Made by a program: the position numbers and the translations under genes. Below, piece after piece: positions 5,952 to 13,326 of a stretch of 17,052 nucleotides of DNA (position 1 is the first letter of the stretch; each line of letters starts with the position of its first letter). The DNA comes from UBA11524 sp964383815 (lineage in GTDB: Bacteria; Bacillota; Clostridia; Christensenellales; Aristaeellaceae). A model generated the notes under the pieces. That model was not told where the DNA came from. It saw nothing but the letters and a program-made list of their open reading frames with translations, and did no database searches. The stretch covers positions 1 through 17,052 of the forward strand of contig CAYLIC010000043.1 of assembly GCA_964383815.1 (NCBI GenBank). Direction: 5' to 3'.

Positions 5952-7859
5952 ATGATGGTGATGAACGGAATGGTTCGCATTGCGGCAGCGGTGCCGCAGG
6001 TGCACCTGGGCCATGTGGAGGAAAATGTGCAGGAGCACCTGAAGTGGATGCGCCAGGCCAAGGCCGAAAACGCCAGCCTGGTGGTGTTTCCCCAGCTGTC
6101 CCTGACGGGCGCCAGCTGTGGCGATTTGCTTTTCCAGCGTCCCCTGCTGGAGCAGGTGCAGAAGGGCCTTGCCACCCTGGCGGAAAACTGCCCGGAAGGC
6201 CTGACCGCCGTGGTGGGTGCACCCCTTGAGGGCCGCGGAGGCCTGTATAACTGTGCGGTGGTGCTGTCCGGCGATGGGGTTGAGGGCGTTGTGCCCCAGA
6301 CCCTGGCGGTGGAGAAGCGCCACTTCCGCACCGATGGCACTGGCTATGTGGCCATTGGCAGCGAGGACTGGCAGCTGAACCGCCGCACCACCTTTACCAG
6401 CGCGGATGGCGTGACCTTTGGCATTGAAATGGGGGATGAGCTTTTCGCCCCCATGGCACCCAGCAATGAGCTGGCGCTGGCTGGAGCAGAAATCATCCTG
6501 AACCTGTCCGCCATGAACGAAATCGTGGGTCGCCGGGCCTTCCGCAAGGCCTGCGTAGCCCAGCAGTCTGCCCGGTGCCTGTGCGGCTATGTGCTGGTCA
6601 ACGCAGGCTATGGTGAATCCACTACCGACCTGCTCTACGCCGGGCACAGCCTGTTTGCCTGCTGCGGCGATGTGCTGAAAGAGAATGAAGACTTCATTGC
6701 CAGCGATTACCTGCTGACCGCCGATGTGGATGTGGAGCGCATCCGGGCCGACCGCATGCGCAGCCCGATTTTCGGGGATTGTGCCGGGAAGGTCAGCACT
6801 CCTGTGAGCCAGGAGCTGATCTGGGGCCATCTGCTGCTGGCGGAGGATGTGGCACCCGATGTGCGTGTCAGCAAGCAGCCGTTCATCCCGGCGGACAAGG
6901 CAGAGCGCACGGTGCGCTGCCAGGAAATATTTGCCATGCAGGCCAGGGCGCTGGCGCGTCGCATGAGCATCACCGGCGGCAAGGCGGTGATTGGCATTTC
7001 CGGCGGACTGGATTCCACCCTGACGCTGCTGGCGGCGGTGAAGGCCGTTGACCTGCTGGGCCTGCCCCGCACCAATATCCTGGGCGTGACCATGCCCTGC
7101 TTTGGCACCACGGACTGGACGTATCAGTCCGCCCTGGAGCTGATGACCACCCTGGGCATCACCCAGCGGGAAATTCCCATTCATGCGGCTGTGCGCCAGC
7201 ACTTTGCCGACATTGGGCATGACGAGAAGGATCACTCCGTCACCTACGAAAACGCCCAGGCCCGGGAGCGCACCCAGGTGCTGATGGACGTGTGCAACGA
7301 CTTTGGCGGCCTGGTGCTGGGCACCGGCGACCTGAGCGAGATTGCCCTGGGCTGGTGCACCTATAATGCCGACCACATGAGCATGTATGGCGTTAACTGC
7401 GGCGTGCCCAAAACCCTGGTGCGCTGGGTGGTGAAAACCGCCAGCGAATCGGCGGAGTTTGCCGCCAGCCGGGCGGTGCTGGAGCGGATTCTCTCCACGC
7501 CCATCAGCCCGGAGCTGCTGCCCCCGGACGAGCAGGGAAACATCGCCCAGCAGACGGAGGATTTGGTGGGCCCCTATGCCCTGCACGATTTCTTCCTGTA
7601 TTACGCCATCCGCTACGGCTACGGGCCTGCCAGGGTCTACGCCCTGGCACAAGCGGCCTTTGCCGGGGATTTTGATGATGCCACCATCCTGAAATGGCTG
7701 AAGAACTTCTACAGGCGGTTCTTCACCCAGCAGTTCAAGCGCAGCTGCTGCCCGGATGGGGTGAAGATTGGCACCGTGGGCCTCAGCCCCCGTGGGGACT
7801 GGCTGATGCCCAGCGATGCCCAGTCCGCCCTGTGGCTGAAGGAATGCGAGGCCCTGTAA
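5952..7859 (+). CDS. nadE: NAD+ synthetase, glutamine-dependent type architecture with a catalytically degenerate nitrilase domain
   Basis: NadE amidates nicotinic acid adenine dinucleotide to NAD+ using ATP. About 635 residues form an N-terminal nitrilase-type glutaminase domain (about 8-285) and a C-terminal synthetase domain (about 310-635). The synthetase part is intact: P-loop ISGGLDS at 349-355 and the conserved LVLGTGDLSEIALGW and MSMYGVNCGVPKTL. The nitrilase fold is retained, as in NLSAMNE and AGYGESTTDLLYAGH, but its Glu-Lys-Cys triad is gone: FPQLSLTG has Gln48 for Glu, VVPQTLA has Gln116 for Lys, and EMGDELFAPMAPS has Gly161 for Cys (numbering from 5952; compare VFPELTLSG, VVPKSYLP and EICEDMFVPMPPS of the M. 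tuberculosis enzyme, from memory). It is therefore predicted to use ammonia. AAGGAGG at 5944-5950 is too close to ATG 5952; ATG 5955 or 5961 is the likelier start. It is the last gene of the operon. Confidence 0.93.
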   Translation: MMVMNGMVRIAAAVPQVHLGHVEENVQEHLKWMRQAKAENASLVVFPQLSLTGASCGDLLFQRPLLEQVQKGLATLAENCPEGLTAVVGAPLEGRGGLYNCAVVLSGDGVEGVVPQTLAVEKRHFRTDGTGYVAIGSEDWQLNRRTTFTSADGVTFGIEMGDELFAPMAPSNELALAGAEIILNLSAMNEIVGRRAFRKACVAQQSARCLCGYVLVNAGYGESTTDLLYAGHSLFACCGDVLKENEDFIASDYLLTADVDVERIRADRMRSPIFGDCAGKVSTPVSQELIWGHLLLAEDVAPDVRVSKQPFIPADKAERTVRCQEIFAMQARALARRMSITGGKAVIGISGGLDSTLTLLAAVKAVDLLGLPRTNILGVTMPCFGTTDWTYQSALELMTTLGITQREIPIHAAVRQHFADIGHDEKDHSVTYENAQARERTQVLMDVCNDFGGLVLGTGDLSEIALGWCTYNADHMSMYGVNCGVPKTLVRWVVKTASESAEFAASRAVLERILSTPISPELLPPDEQGNIAQQTEDLVGPYALHDFFLYYAIRYGYGPARVYALAQAAFAGDFDDATILKWLKNFYRRFFTQQFKRSCCPDGVKIGTVGLSPRGDWLMPSDAQSALWLKECEAL

Positions 7860-7927
7860 AGCCTTCGCTTTGTGCATAATGTGCCGCGAAAAGCCCTGTT
7901 TTCCCCGTTTCTTTTCTGGGCAAAATG

Positions 7928-7936
7928 TGGTATGAT
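7928..7936 (+). promoter_or_regulatory. Extended -10 promoter for the ABC-F gene
   Basis: TGGTATGAT (7928-7936) is an extended -10 element (TG-n-TATGAT). The -35 position holds only a weak TTTCTT (7908-7913, 17-base spacer), as expected when the extended -10 carries recognition. Transcription should begin near 7943. Confidence 0.6.
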
Positions 7937-7940
7937 AGGC

Positions 7941-7956
7941 TTTGGCACAAGCCAAA
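7941..7956 (+). promoter_or_regulatory. Perfect inverted repeat at the predicted transcription start of the ABC-F gene
   Basis: TTTGGC (7941-7946), ACAA, GCCAAA (7951-7956) form a 6-base dyad starting about 5 bases after the -10 box. It could be an operator for a small dimeric repressor or a stabilising 5' hairpin in the mRNA. No regulator gene is adjacent, so neither role can be shown. Confidence 0.35.
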
Positions 7957-7979
7957 TATCCAAACAATAGGAGTCATTC

Positions 7980-9575
7980 ATGATTACAGTCAGCAACGTT
8001 TCCCTGACCTTTGGCGGGCAGAAGCTCTTCGCCGGGGCAGATCTGAAATTCATGCCCGGAAACTGCTATGGCATCATCGGTGCCAATGGCGCGGGCAAAT
8101 CCACCTTCCTGCGCATTCTCTCCGGCGAACTGGAGCCCACCACCGGCTCCGTTTCCTATCCCGCAGAGCAGCGCATGTCCACCCTGAAGCAGGATCAGTT
8201 CAAATACGATGCTTATCCTGTGCTGGATACGGTCATCATGGGCAACCAGCGGCTGTACGACATCATGAAGGAAAAGGACGAGCTTTACGCCAAGCCGGAC
8301 TTCTCCGAAGCAGATGGCGAGCGAGCTGCCGAGCTGGAAGGCGAATTTGCCGAAATGGACGGCTGGAACGCTGAATCCGATGCGGCTACCCTGCTGACCG
8401 GGCTGGGCATCGGCGCAGACATGCACTACACCCTGATGGGCGACCTGAAGGGCGGCGAAAAGGTGAAGGTACTGTTGGCTCAGGCCCTTTTCGGCAACCC
8501 GGATATTCTGTTGCTGGACGAGCCTACCAACAATCTGGACAACCGCTCCGTTAGCTGGCTGGAGGACTTCCTGATGGATTTTCCCGGTACGCTGATTGTG
8601 GTTTCCCACGACCGTTGGTTCCTGAATAACATCTGCACCCATATTGTGGATATTGACTTCAACCAGGTGAAGATGTATGTGGGCAACTACGACTTCTGGT
8701 ACGAATCCTCCAAGCTAATGCAGTCCATCATGAAGGATCAGAAGAAGCGCCGGGATGACAAGATTAAGGAATTGCAGAGCTTCATCCAGCGTTTCTCCGC
8801 CAACAAGTCCAAGGCCAAGCAGGCCACCAGCCGCCGCAAGCTACTGGATCAGCTGACCATCGAGCAGATGCCCGCCTCCTCCCGCCGCTATCCCTGGGTG
8901 AACTTCTCCCCCGAGCGTGAGGCCGGCAAGGACATCCTGACGGTGAGCAACATCAACTACACCCAGGACGGTGTGCAGCTTTTGAAGGATGTTTCCTTCC
9001 TCGTCACCAAGGGACAGAAGATTGCTCTGGTCGGCCCCAACGAGCAGGCGCAAACTGCCCTGTTCCGCATCCTGGCAGAGGAGCTTCAGCCCGATTCTGG
9101 CAACGTCAAATGGGGCGTGACCATCTCCACCAGCTACTTCCCCAAGGATAACGGCCCCTATTTCGACGGCTGCGACAAAAACATGCTGGACTGGTTTGCC
9201 CAGTACTGTCCCAGCACCATGCTGGAAAGCGACATGCGCGACCTGCTGGGCCGCATGCTGTTCCGCGGTGATGATGTGTACAAACAGGTGTCCGTGCTCT
9301 CCGGCGGCGAAAAGGTGCGCTGCATGCTCTCCCGCATGATGCTCTCCGGTGCCAACTTCATCATGCTGGATCAGCCCACCAACCACCTGGATCTGGAATC
9401 CATCACTGCTGTGAACAACGCACTGATCAACTTCCCCGGCAATGTGATCTTCACCAGCCAGGATCACCAGTTCGTGACCACCATTGCAGACCGCATCATT
9501 GAGATTAAGCCCGATGGCACCATTGCCGATTACCTGTGCAGCTACGAGGATTACCTGGAGCGCACCAAGCAATAA
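7980..9575 (+). CDS. ABC-F family ATPase, YbiT/YkpA-like, with a degenerate second ATP site
   Basis: ABC-F proteins bind the ribosomal E site and act as translation factors or antibiotic-protection proteins; they have no membrane domain. This 531-residue protein resembles YbiT of E. coli along its length (YGIIGANGAGKSTF, DTVIMGNQRLYDIM, LQSFIQRFSAN). NBD1 has Walker A at 34-42, Walker B D180-E181 in LLLDEPTNNLD and His210 in VVSHDR. NBD2 is altered: Walker A reads GPNEQAQTA (352-360, Lys to Gln358), the catalytic Glu is Gln465 in MLDQPTNHLD and the switch His is Gln494 in FTSQDHQF, while its signature LSGGEK (440-445) is intact. NBD1's signature is LKGGEK (156-161). In the head-to-tail sandwich, one site is built from good halves and the other from poor halves. 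AGGAG at 7969-7973 precedes ATG 7980. It is a single-gene unit. Confidence 0.93.
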   Translation: MITVSNVSLTFGGQKLFAGADLKFMPGNCYGIIGANGAGKSTFLRILSGELEPTTGSVSYPAEQRMSTLKQDQFKYDAYPVLDTVIMGNQRLYDIMKEKDELYAKPDFSEADGERAAELEGEFAEMDGWNAESDAATLLTGLGIGADMHYTLMGDLKGGEKVKVLLAQALFGNPDILLLDEPTNNLDNRSVSWLEDFLMDFPGTLIVVSHDRWFLNNICTHIVDIDFNQVKMYVGNYDFWYESSKLMQSIMKDQKKRRDDKIKELQSFIQRFSANKSKAKQATSRRKLLDQLTIEQMPASSRRYPWVNFSPEREAGKDILTVSNINYTQDGVQLLKDVSFLVTKGQKIALVGPNEQAQTALFRILAEELQPDSGNVKWGVTISTSYFPKDNGPYFDGCDKNMLDWFAQYCPSTMLESDMRDLLGRMLFRGDDVYKQVSVLSGGEKVRCMLSRMMLSGANFIMLDQPTNHLDLESITAVNNALINFPGNVIFTSQDHQFVTTIADRIIEIKPDGTIADYLCSYEDYLERTKQ

Positions 9576-9581
9576 CACCCC

Positions 9582-9612
9582 AAGGCCTGTCGCCAGTGCG
9601 GCAGGCCTTTTT
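9582..9612 (+). terminator. Rho-independent terminator of the ABC-F gene
   Basis: A 12-base stem (9582-9593 with 9598-9609, one G-T wobble) with loop CAGT runs into T8608-equivalent tract at 9608-9612. It begins six bases after the TAA at 9573-9575 and separates this gene from cdaA. Confidence 0.93.
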
Positions 9613-9661
9613 CGTTGCATGATTTTTTCGTGAAGGTTGCGAAAAAAATTCAAAAAACCCG

Positions 9662-9690
9662 TTCATATTCCAGGGCGGATGTAGTATAAT
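9662..9690 (+). promoter_or_regulatory. Sigma-A promoter of the cdaA operon
   Basis: TTCATA (9662-9667) and TATAAT (9685-9690) are 17 bases apart. The predicted start of transcription near 9697 rules out the upstream GTG at 9695 as a normal start codon and supports GTG 9737. Confidence 0.8.
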
Positions 9691-9736
9691 AACGGTGGCA
9701 GACTATTTTTTTGTACGAAAGTGGGGGAGAAAGCGC

Positions 9737-10585
9737 GTGGAATCGCTTTGGCAAACGATACAGACCATGGTGTGGAACGTGTTTCACCGCCCCGGAGTAT
9801 CCGATATTATCGACATCATCGTTGTTGCATTCATCATCTACAAGCTCATTATGCTTACCAGGAAGACCCGGGGCAGCGCCGTGCTCAAGGGCCTGGTGCT
9901 GCTTTTGCTTATTGCCGGTGCCAGCGATCTCCTGGGCCTGACCGCCATGAACTGGCTGCTGATGACCATTATCTCAAACGGCGCCGTGGTGCTGGTGATA
10001 CTCTTCCAGCCGGAGCTGCGCAAGGCCCTGGAAACCATGGGCCGCGGCACCGTGCTGGACAAAACCCGGGAGGACAGGAGCGAGGAAGCCCGGGTGGTGG
10101 ACGAGGTGATCAAGTGCCTGACCAACCTGAGCCGCCGCCGGGTGGGTGCGCTGATTGTCTTTGAGCAGAAAACCGGCCTGCAGGACGTGATTGAGACCGG
10201 CATCGGCATCGATGCGGAAATCTCCTCTGCGCTGCTGGAAAACATCTTCGAGCCCAACACCCCGCTGCACGATGGCGCTGTGGTGGTGCGGGGCACCCGG
10301 GTCACCGCCGGCGCCTGTATCCTGACGCTGACGGAGGGCGCGGGCATCAGCCACGAGCTGGGCACCCGCCACCGGGCCGCCATTGGCATCAGCGAAACCA
10401 CCGATGCGGTGGTGCTCATCGTTTCGGAGGAAACGGGCATTATCTCCATGGCGAAGGGCGGCAGGCTGACCCGCCACCTGGATGCCAAGGCCCTGCGCGG
10501 GGTGCTGGGCAGCATGTATCAGCCGCCCCGCACCAGCCTGATGGCCCTGCTGCGCGGCCTGGGCAAGGGAAAGGAGGAGGCCTGA
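9737..10585 (+). CDS. cdaA: Diadenylate cyclase CdaA (c-di-AMP synthase)
   Basis: CdaA condenses two ATP into cyclic di-AMP, which controls potassium and osmolyte uptake and cell-wall homeostasis in Gram-positives. The start is GTG 9737 behind GGGGGAG (9722-9728), giving 282 residues, near the usual 270-280; the in-frame GTG at 9695 lies at the transcription start. The N-terminal third is hydrophobic with about three membrane helices (IIDIIVVAFIIYKLI, GLVLLLLIAGASDLLG, WLLMTIISNGAVVLVILF). The cytoplasmic DAC domain carries the catalytic D179-G-A in LHDGAVVV and R211-H-R in GTRHRAAIGIS. It is the first gene of the operon and is followed one base after its TGA by the ATG of its regulator, cdaR. 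Nothing is missing. Confidence 0.96.
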   Translation: MESLWQTIQTMVWNVFHRPGVSDIIDIIVVAFIIYKLIMLTRKTRGSAVLKGLVLLLLIAGASDLLGLTAMNWLLMTIISNGAVVLVILFQPELRKALETMGRGTVLDKTREDRSEEARVVDEVIKCLTNLSRRRVGALIVFEQKTGLQDVIETGIGIDAEISSALLENIFEPNTPLHDGAVVVRGTRVTAGACILTLTEGAGISHELGTRHRAAIGISETTDAVVLIVSEETGIISMAKGGRLTRHLDAKALRGVLGSMYQPPRTSLMALLRGLGKGKEEA

Positions 10586-10586
10586 C

Positions 10587-11915
10587 ATGCAAAACACCCC
10601 GCAGACACCCAAGGGGAGCCGCTTTCAGCAGGTGATGGGAATCCTCTGGAGTACTGCCAGGCAGAACTGGGGCTTCAAGCTGCTGGCCCTGGTGCTGGCG
10701 ATTGTGCTCTGGTCCGGGCTGATCACCCAGGACCCTTCCCTGACCCGGGAAAAACAGTTCACCGATGTGAAGATTTCCCTCAGCGGCTCGGACAGCATGA
10801 AGCGCAATGGTCTGATTGTCGTAAACGACCTGACGGAGCAGCTGACAGGCGCCCAGCTCCGGGTCGATGTACCCCAGATGCGCTACAGCGCCGCCACCAG
10901 CTCTGCCTACAATGCTCGCGTTGACCTGAGCCGGGTGACGGAAACCGGCCTGCAGGAGCTGGAAGTGCTGACCACCAACAGTACCTCCTACGGCTCGGTG
11001 AGCGAGATTATTCCTGCCACCATCCAGGTGGAGGTAGAGGAGTATATCACCCGGTACCGCATTCCCGTGAATGTGAAGGCCGAGGGTCAGCTGCCCCGGG
11101 GCTTCTACGCCAGCCAGGCCCAGCCCGATCCGCCCATGGTGGCGGTCAGCGGGCCCAAGTCCGTGGTGAACCGCATTGTTCAGGCGGAGGTGGTGCTGGA
11201 GCAGGGCACCCTGCCTGCCCAGGAGGGAGACATCCGCCTGGCGGCACCCTTTCACCTGCTGGACGCAGAGGGCCAGCCGGTGGAGAGCAGCCTGATTTCC
11301 GTTACCAGCGAGTCCGTTCTGCTGGACAGCGTGGTGGTGGAGCTTTCCCTGTACACAACCAGGAGCCTGGCGCTTTCCTCCCTGGGGCTGACCACCGGCA
11401 CACCGGCGGAAGGCTATGAGGTGAAGAGCGTCACCTGCGGGCCGGACACCATCATTGCCGCAGGCCAGGCGGAAAACCTGTCCCTGCTGGACTCCCTCTA
11501 TGTTTCTTCCCCCGTGGATGTAACCGGGCGGACGGAATCCTTCCACCAGGTGCTGAAGGTGCGCAAGCCTTCCGAGCTGGTGTACCTGAGCGCCGATTCG
11601 GTCACTGTGGAAGTGGAGATTGGCCCCATTATCCAGGAGAAAACGCTGACAGGCCTGAAGATTGCCACCCAGGGCCTGGGCACCGGCTGCAAGGCCACCC
11701 TTTCCGACAAGAATGCCGATGTGACCATCAGCGGCCCCATGCTGTGGGTGAAGGGCCTGCGTGCCGGCCATGTAACCCTGACCTGCGACCTGGAGGGTCT
11801 GGCGGCAGGGGAGTATGACCTGCCGGTGATTTGCACCGTGGAGGGCGCGGAAGGCCAGACCTACGCGGCAGATGTATCCCCCGGCACCCTGCATGTGGTG
11901 ATTGAGGAAAAATAA
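10587..11915 (+). CDS. cdaR: YbbR-domain protein, CdaA regulator CdaR
   Basis: The 442-residue protein has a short cytoplasmic N-terminus, one membrane helix at about 27-46 (GFKLLALVLAIVLWSGLI) and a long extracytoplasmic part of about four YbbR-type beta-rich repeats. Repeated features are VEVEEYITRYRIPV-like and VEVEIGPIIQEKTL-like strands and SGPKSVVNRI, the last a hallmark of YbbR domains. In Bacillus and Listeria CdaR binds the membrane cyclase CdaA and modulates c-di-AMP synthesis. AAAGGAGGAGG lies just before ATG 10587 inside the end of cdaA, so the two are co-translated. The usual third gene of this cluster, glmM, does not follow here. Confidence 0.92.
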   Translation: MQNTPQTPKGSRFQQVMGILWSTARQNWGFKLLALVLAIVLWSGLITQDPSLTREKQFTDVKISLSGSDSMKRNGLIVVNDLTEQLTGAQLRVDVPQMRYSAATSSAYNARVDLSRVTETGLQELEVLTTNSTSYGSVSEIIPATIQVEVEEYITRYRIPVNVKAEGQLPRGFYASQAQPDPPMVAVSGPKSVVNRIVQAEVVLEQGTLPAQEGDIRLAAPFHLLDAEGQPVESSLISVTSESVLLDSVVVELSLYTTRSLALSSLGLTTGTPAEGYEVKSVTCGPDTIIAAGQAENLSLLDSLYVSSPVDVTGRTESFHQVLKVRKPSELVYLSADSVTVEVEIGPIIQEKTLTGLKIATQGLGTGCKATLSDKNADVTISGPMLWVKGLRAGHVTLTCDLEGLAAGEYDLPVICTVEGAEGQTYAADVSPGTLHVVIEEK

Positions 11916-11942
11916 CGGAGCACCCGGGAAAGGAGGCCGCCT

Positions 11943-12677
11943 GTGGGAACCTTTGCCTATTCCATGTTCAGCGGTATGCTCAGCTGGTTCCGCACGGCGG
12001 TGAACTGGCTGTGGAACACCCTGGTCAGCCCGGAAAACGGCGGACTGATTTCCTGGATTGGGGAAAACTGGCTGTGGCTGATTATCGGCCTGTCGGTCAT
12101 CTGCATGTGCGTGGACATGCTGGTGCACCTTTTGCGCTGGCGGCCGGACAAGGTGTGGGTCAGCTTCTTCCGGCGGATGTTCGCCAGGGAGGACGAGGAG
12201 GACACTCCCGACCCTGCCTCCGGCAAAATGCGCCGGGAATGGCACTATGCCGATGGCACCGCCCGCACGGAGGAAGTGGAAGTTCCCCAGGAGGAATGGC
12301 CCCCGGTGGAGGAATTGCCCCCTGTTCCCGTAAGCGAGCTGCCGCCCCAGTATGTGCAGAGCTTTGCCAGGCCGGAAAACCTGAAATATCAGGAAGAAAT
12401 GAAAAAAGAACAGCCTGTGGGATTGGAGGACTATCCCCAGCCCATGCCGGAGCGGCCCCGCCGGGCCGCAACCCGCACCGAAGGCCTGCAGAAGCGCATG
12501 GCCCGCCTGCAGGCCCGCATGAACGAGGAGGACGAGCTGGAGCTGCGCTACCGGCCTGCGCCGCCTGCGGTGGACAAGCGGGAGGCCTACCATCAGCCGT
12601 ACATTCCGCCCCAATGGAAGCGGCCCGGCCCGGTGGGCGCATCCCAGGAGGAGGACGAGGATGAGCATGCTTTCTGA
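11943..12677 (+). CDS. Single-pass membrane protein of unknown function with acidic, proline-rich tail
   Basis: I do not recognise this 244-residue protein. GTG 11943 follows AAAGGAGG (11929-11936) with ideal spacing. The N-terminus is aromatic and amphipathic (SWFRTAVNWLWNTLV), then one membrane helix spans about 42-64 (ENWLWLIIGLSVICMCVDM). A basic stretch (LLRWRPDKVWVSFFRRMF) suggests the rest is cytoplasmic. The tail is low-complexity: acidic (REDEEDTPD, EEVEVPQEEW), rich in Pro and Glu, with a basic helix (RMARLQARM) and an acidic end (EEDEDE). It sits between cdaR and a P-loop NTPase whose ATG lies 17 bases before this gene's stop, so all three are probably made together. A scaffold or tether for the NTPase is a guess from context only. 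Confidence 0.75.
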   Translation: MGTFAYSMFSGMLSWFRTAVNWLWNTLVSPENGGLISWIGENWLWLIIGLSVICMCVDMLVHLLRWRPDKVWVSFFRRMFAREDEEDTPDPASGKMRREWHYADGTARTEEVEVPQEEWPPVEELPPVPVSELPPQYVQSFARPENLKYQEEMKKEQPVGLEDYPQPMPERPRRAATRTEGLQKRMARLQARMNEEDELELRYRPAPPAVDKREAYHQPYIPPQWKRPGPVGASQEEDEDEHAF

Positions 12678-13326
12678 CAGGCGCTTTGTGGTGCTGGTGG
12701 GCAACTATGGCAGCGGCAAGACCGAGCTGGCCCTGAACCTGGCCCTGAACGCCGCCAGAACCCAATCCACCACCCTGGTGGATTTGGACATTGTGAACCC
12801 CTATTTCCGCAGCGGTGAAAAGGCGGAGGAGCTGCGGGCGGCCGGTGTGCGGGTGCTGATGCCCACCTTCGCCATGTCCACAGTGGATATTCCCGCCCTG
12901 CCTGCGGAGATTCAGAGCGTGTTTGAGCAGCCCAGCCAGCGGGTGATCTTCGACGTGGGCGGCGACGACACCGGTGCGGCGGCCCTGGGCCGGTATGCAC
13001 CCTCCTTCCGCCGCTACCGGCAGGAAACGGAGGTGTGCCTGGTGGTTAACGCCATGCGCCCCCTGACCCGGACTGCCGGGGACGTGATTGACCTGGCACA
13101 GCGCATTGCCGCCAGGGGACGGCTGGACATGGACGTGATTATCAACAACACCAACCTGGCTGACCAGACGGACGCGGAGATGGTTGCCATGGGCCGCAGC
13201 ATTGCCCAGGAGGCCGCACGGGCGCTGGGCATCCGCCGGGTGGTGGATGTAGCCATGCCTGCCCTGGGCCTGGACGCCCTGCCGCTGACCCGGCACATGG
13301 CACCCGAATGGATGGAGGACGCATGA
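12661..13326 (+). CDS. P-loop NTPase, MinD/ParA-like (SIMIBI class)
   Basis: This 221-residue soluble protein has a canonical Walker A GNYGSGKT (14-21) with no extra signature Lys as in true MinD/ParA, a switch-like LVDLDIVNPYF segment with D41 and D43, and a Walker B strand VIFDVGGDDTG (Asp98). A base-recognition-like INNTNL motif occurs near the NKxD position. The overall order of motifs fits the SIMIBI class of ATPases that move or insert partner proteins or cofactors. Its partner is not known. ATG 12661 follows GGAGGAGG and lies inside the end of the preceding membrane-protein gene; the next gene overlaps it as ATGA at 13323-13326. The tight coupling on both sides suggests a shared role or simply operon compaction. 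Confidence 0.82.
   Translation: MSMLSDRRFVVLVGNYGSGKTELALNLALNAARTQSTTLVDLDIVNPYFRSGEKAEELRAAGVRVLMPTFAMSTVDIPALPAEIQSVFEQPSQRVIFDVGGDDTGAAALGRYAPSFRRYRQETEVCLVVNAMRPLTRTAGDVIDLAQRIAARGRLDMDVIINNTNLADQTDAEMVAMGRSIAQEAARALGIRRVVDVAMPALGLDALPLTRHMAPEWMEDA

Noticed and set aside
7857..7872. Small hairpin AAAGC-CTTC-GCTTT at the nadE stop as a terminator
   Set aside because: The stem is only five weak pairs and no T-tract follows.
5934..7967. A 677-codon open frame on the minus strand
   Set aside because: It is the antisense shadow of nadE; composition is Gly/His/Gln-rich and no start signals are seen.
9695..9736. GTG 9695 as the cdaA start
   Set aside because: It coincides with the predicted transcription start and has no ribosome-binding site; GTG 9737 has GGGGGAG at good spacing.
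10440..12704. A 754-codon open frame on the minus strand
   Set aside because: It lies opposite cdaA, cdaR and the membrane-protein gene, all of which have motifs, ribosome-binding sites and a promoter. Its sequence is rich in His, Gly and Gln with no recognisable domain: a shadow of GC-rich coding.
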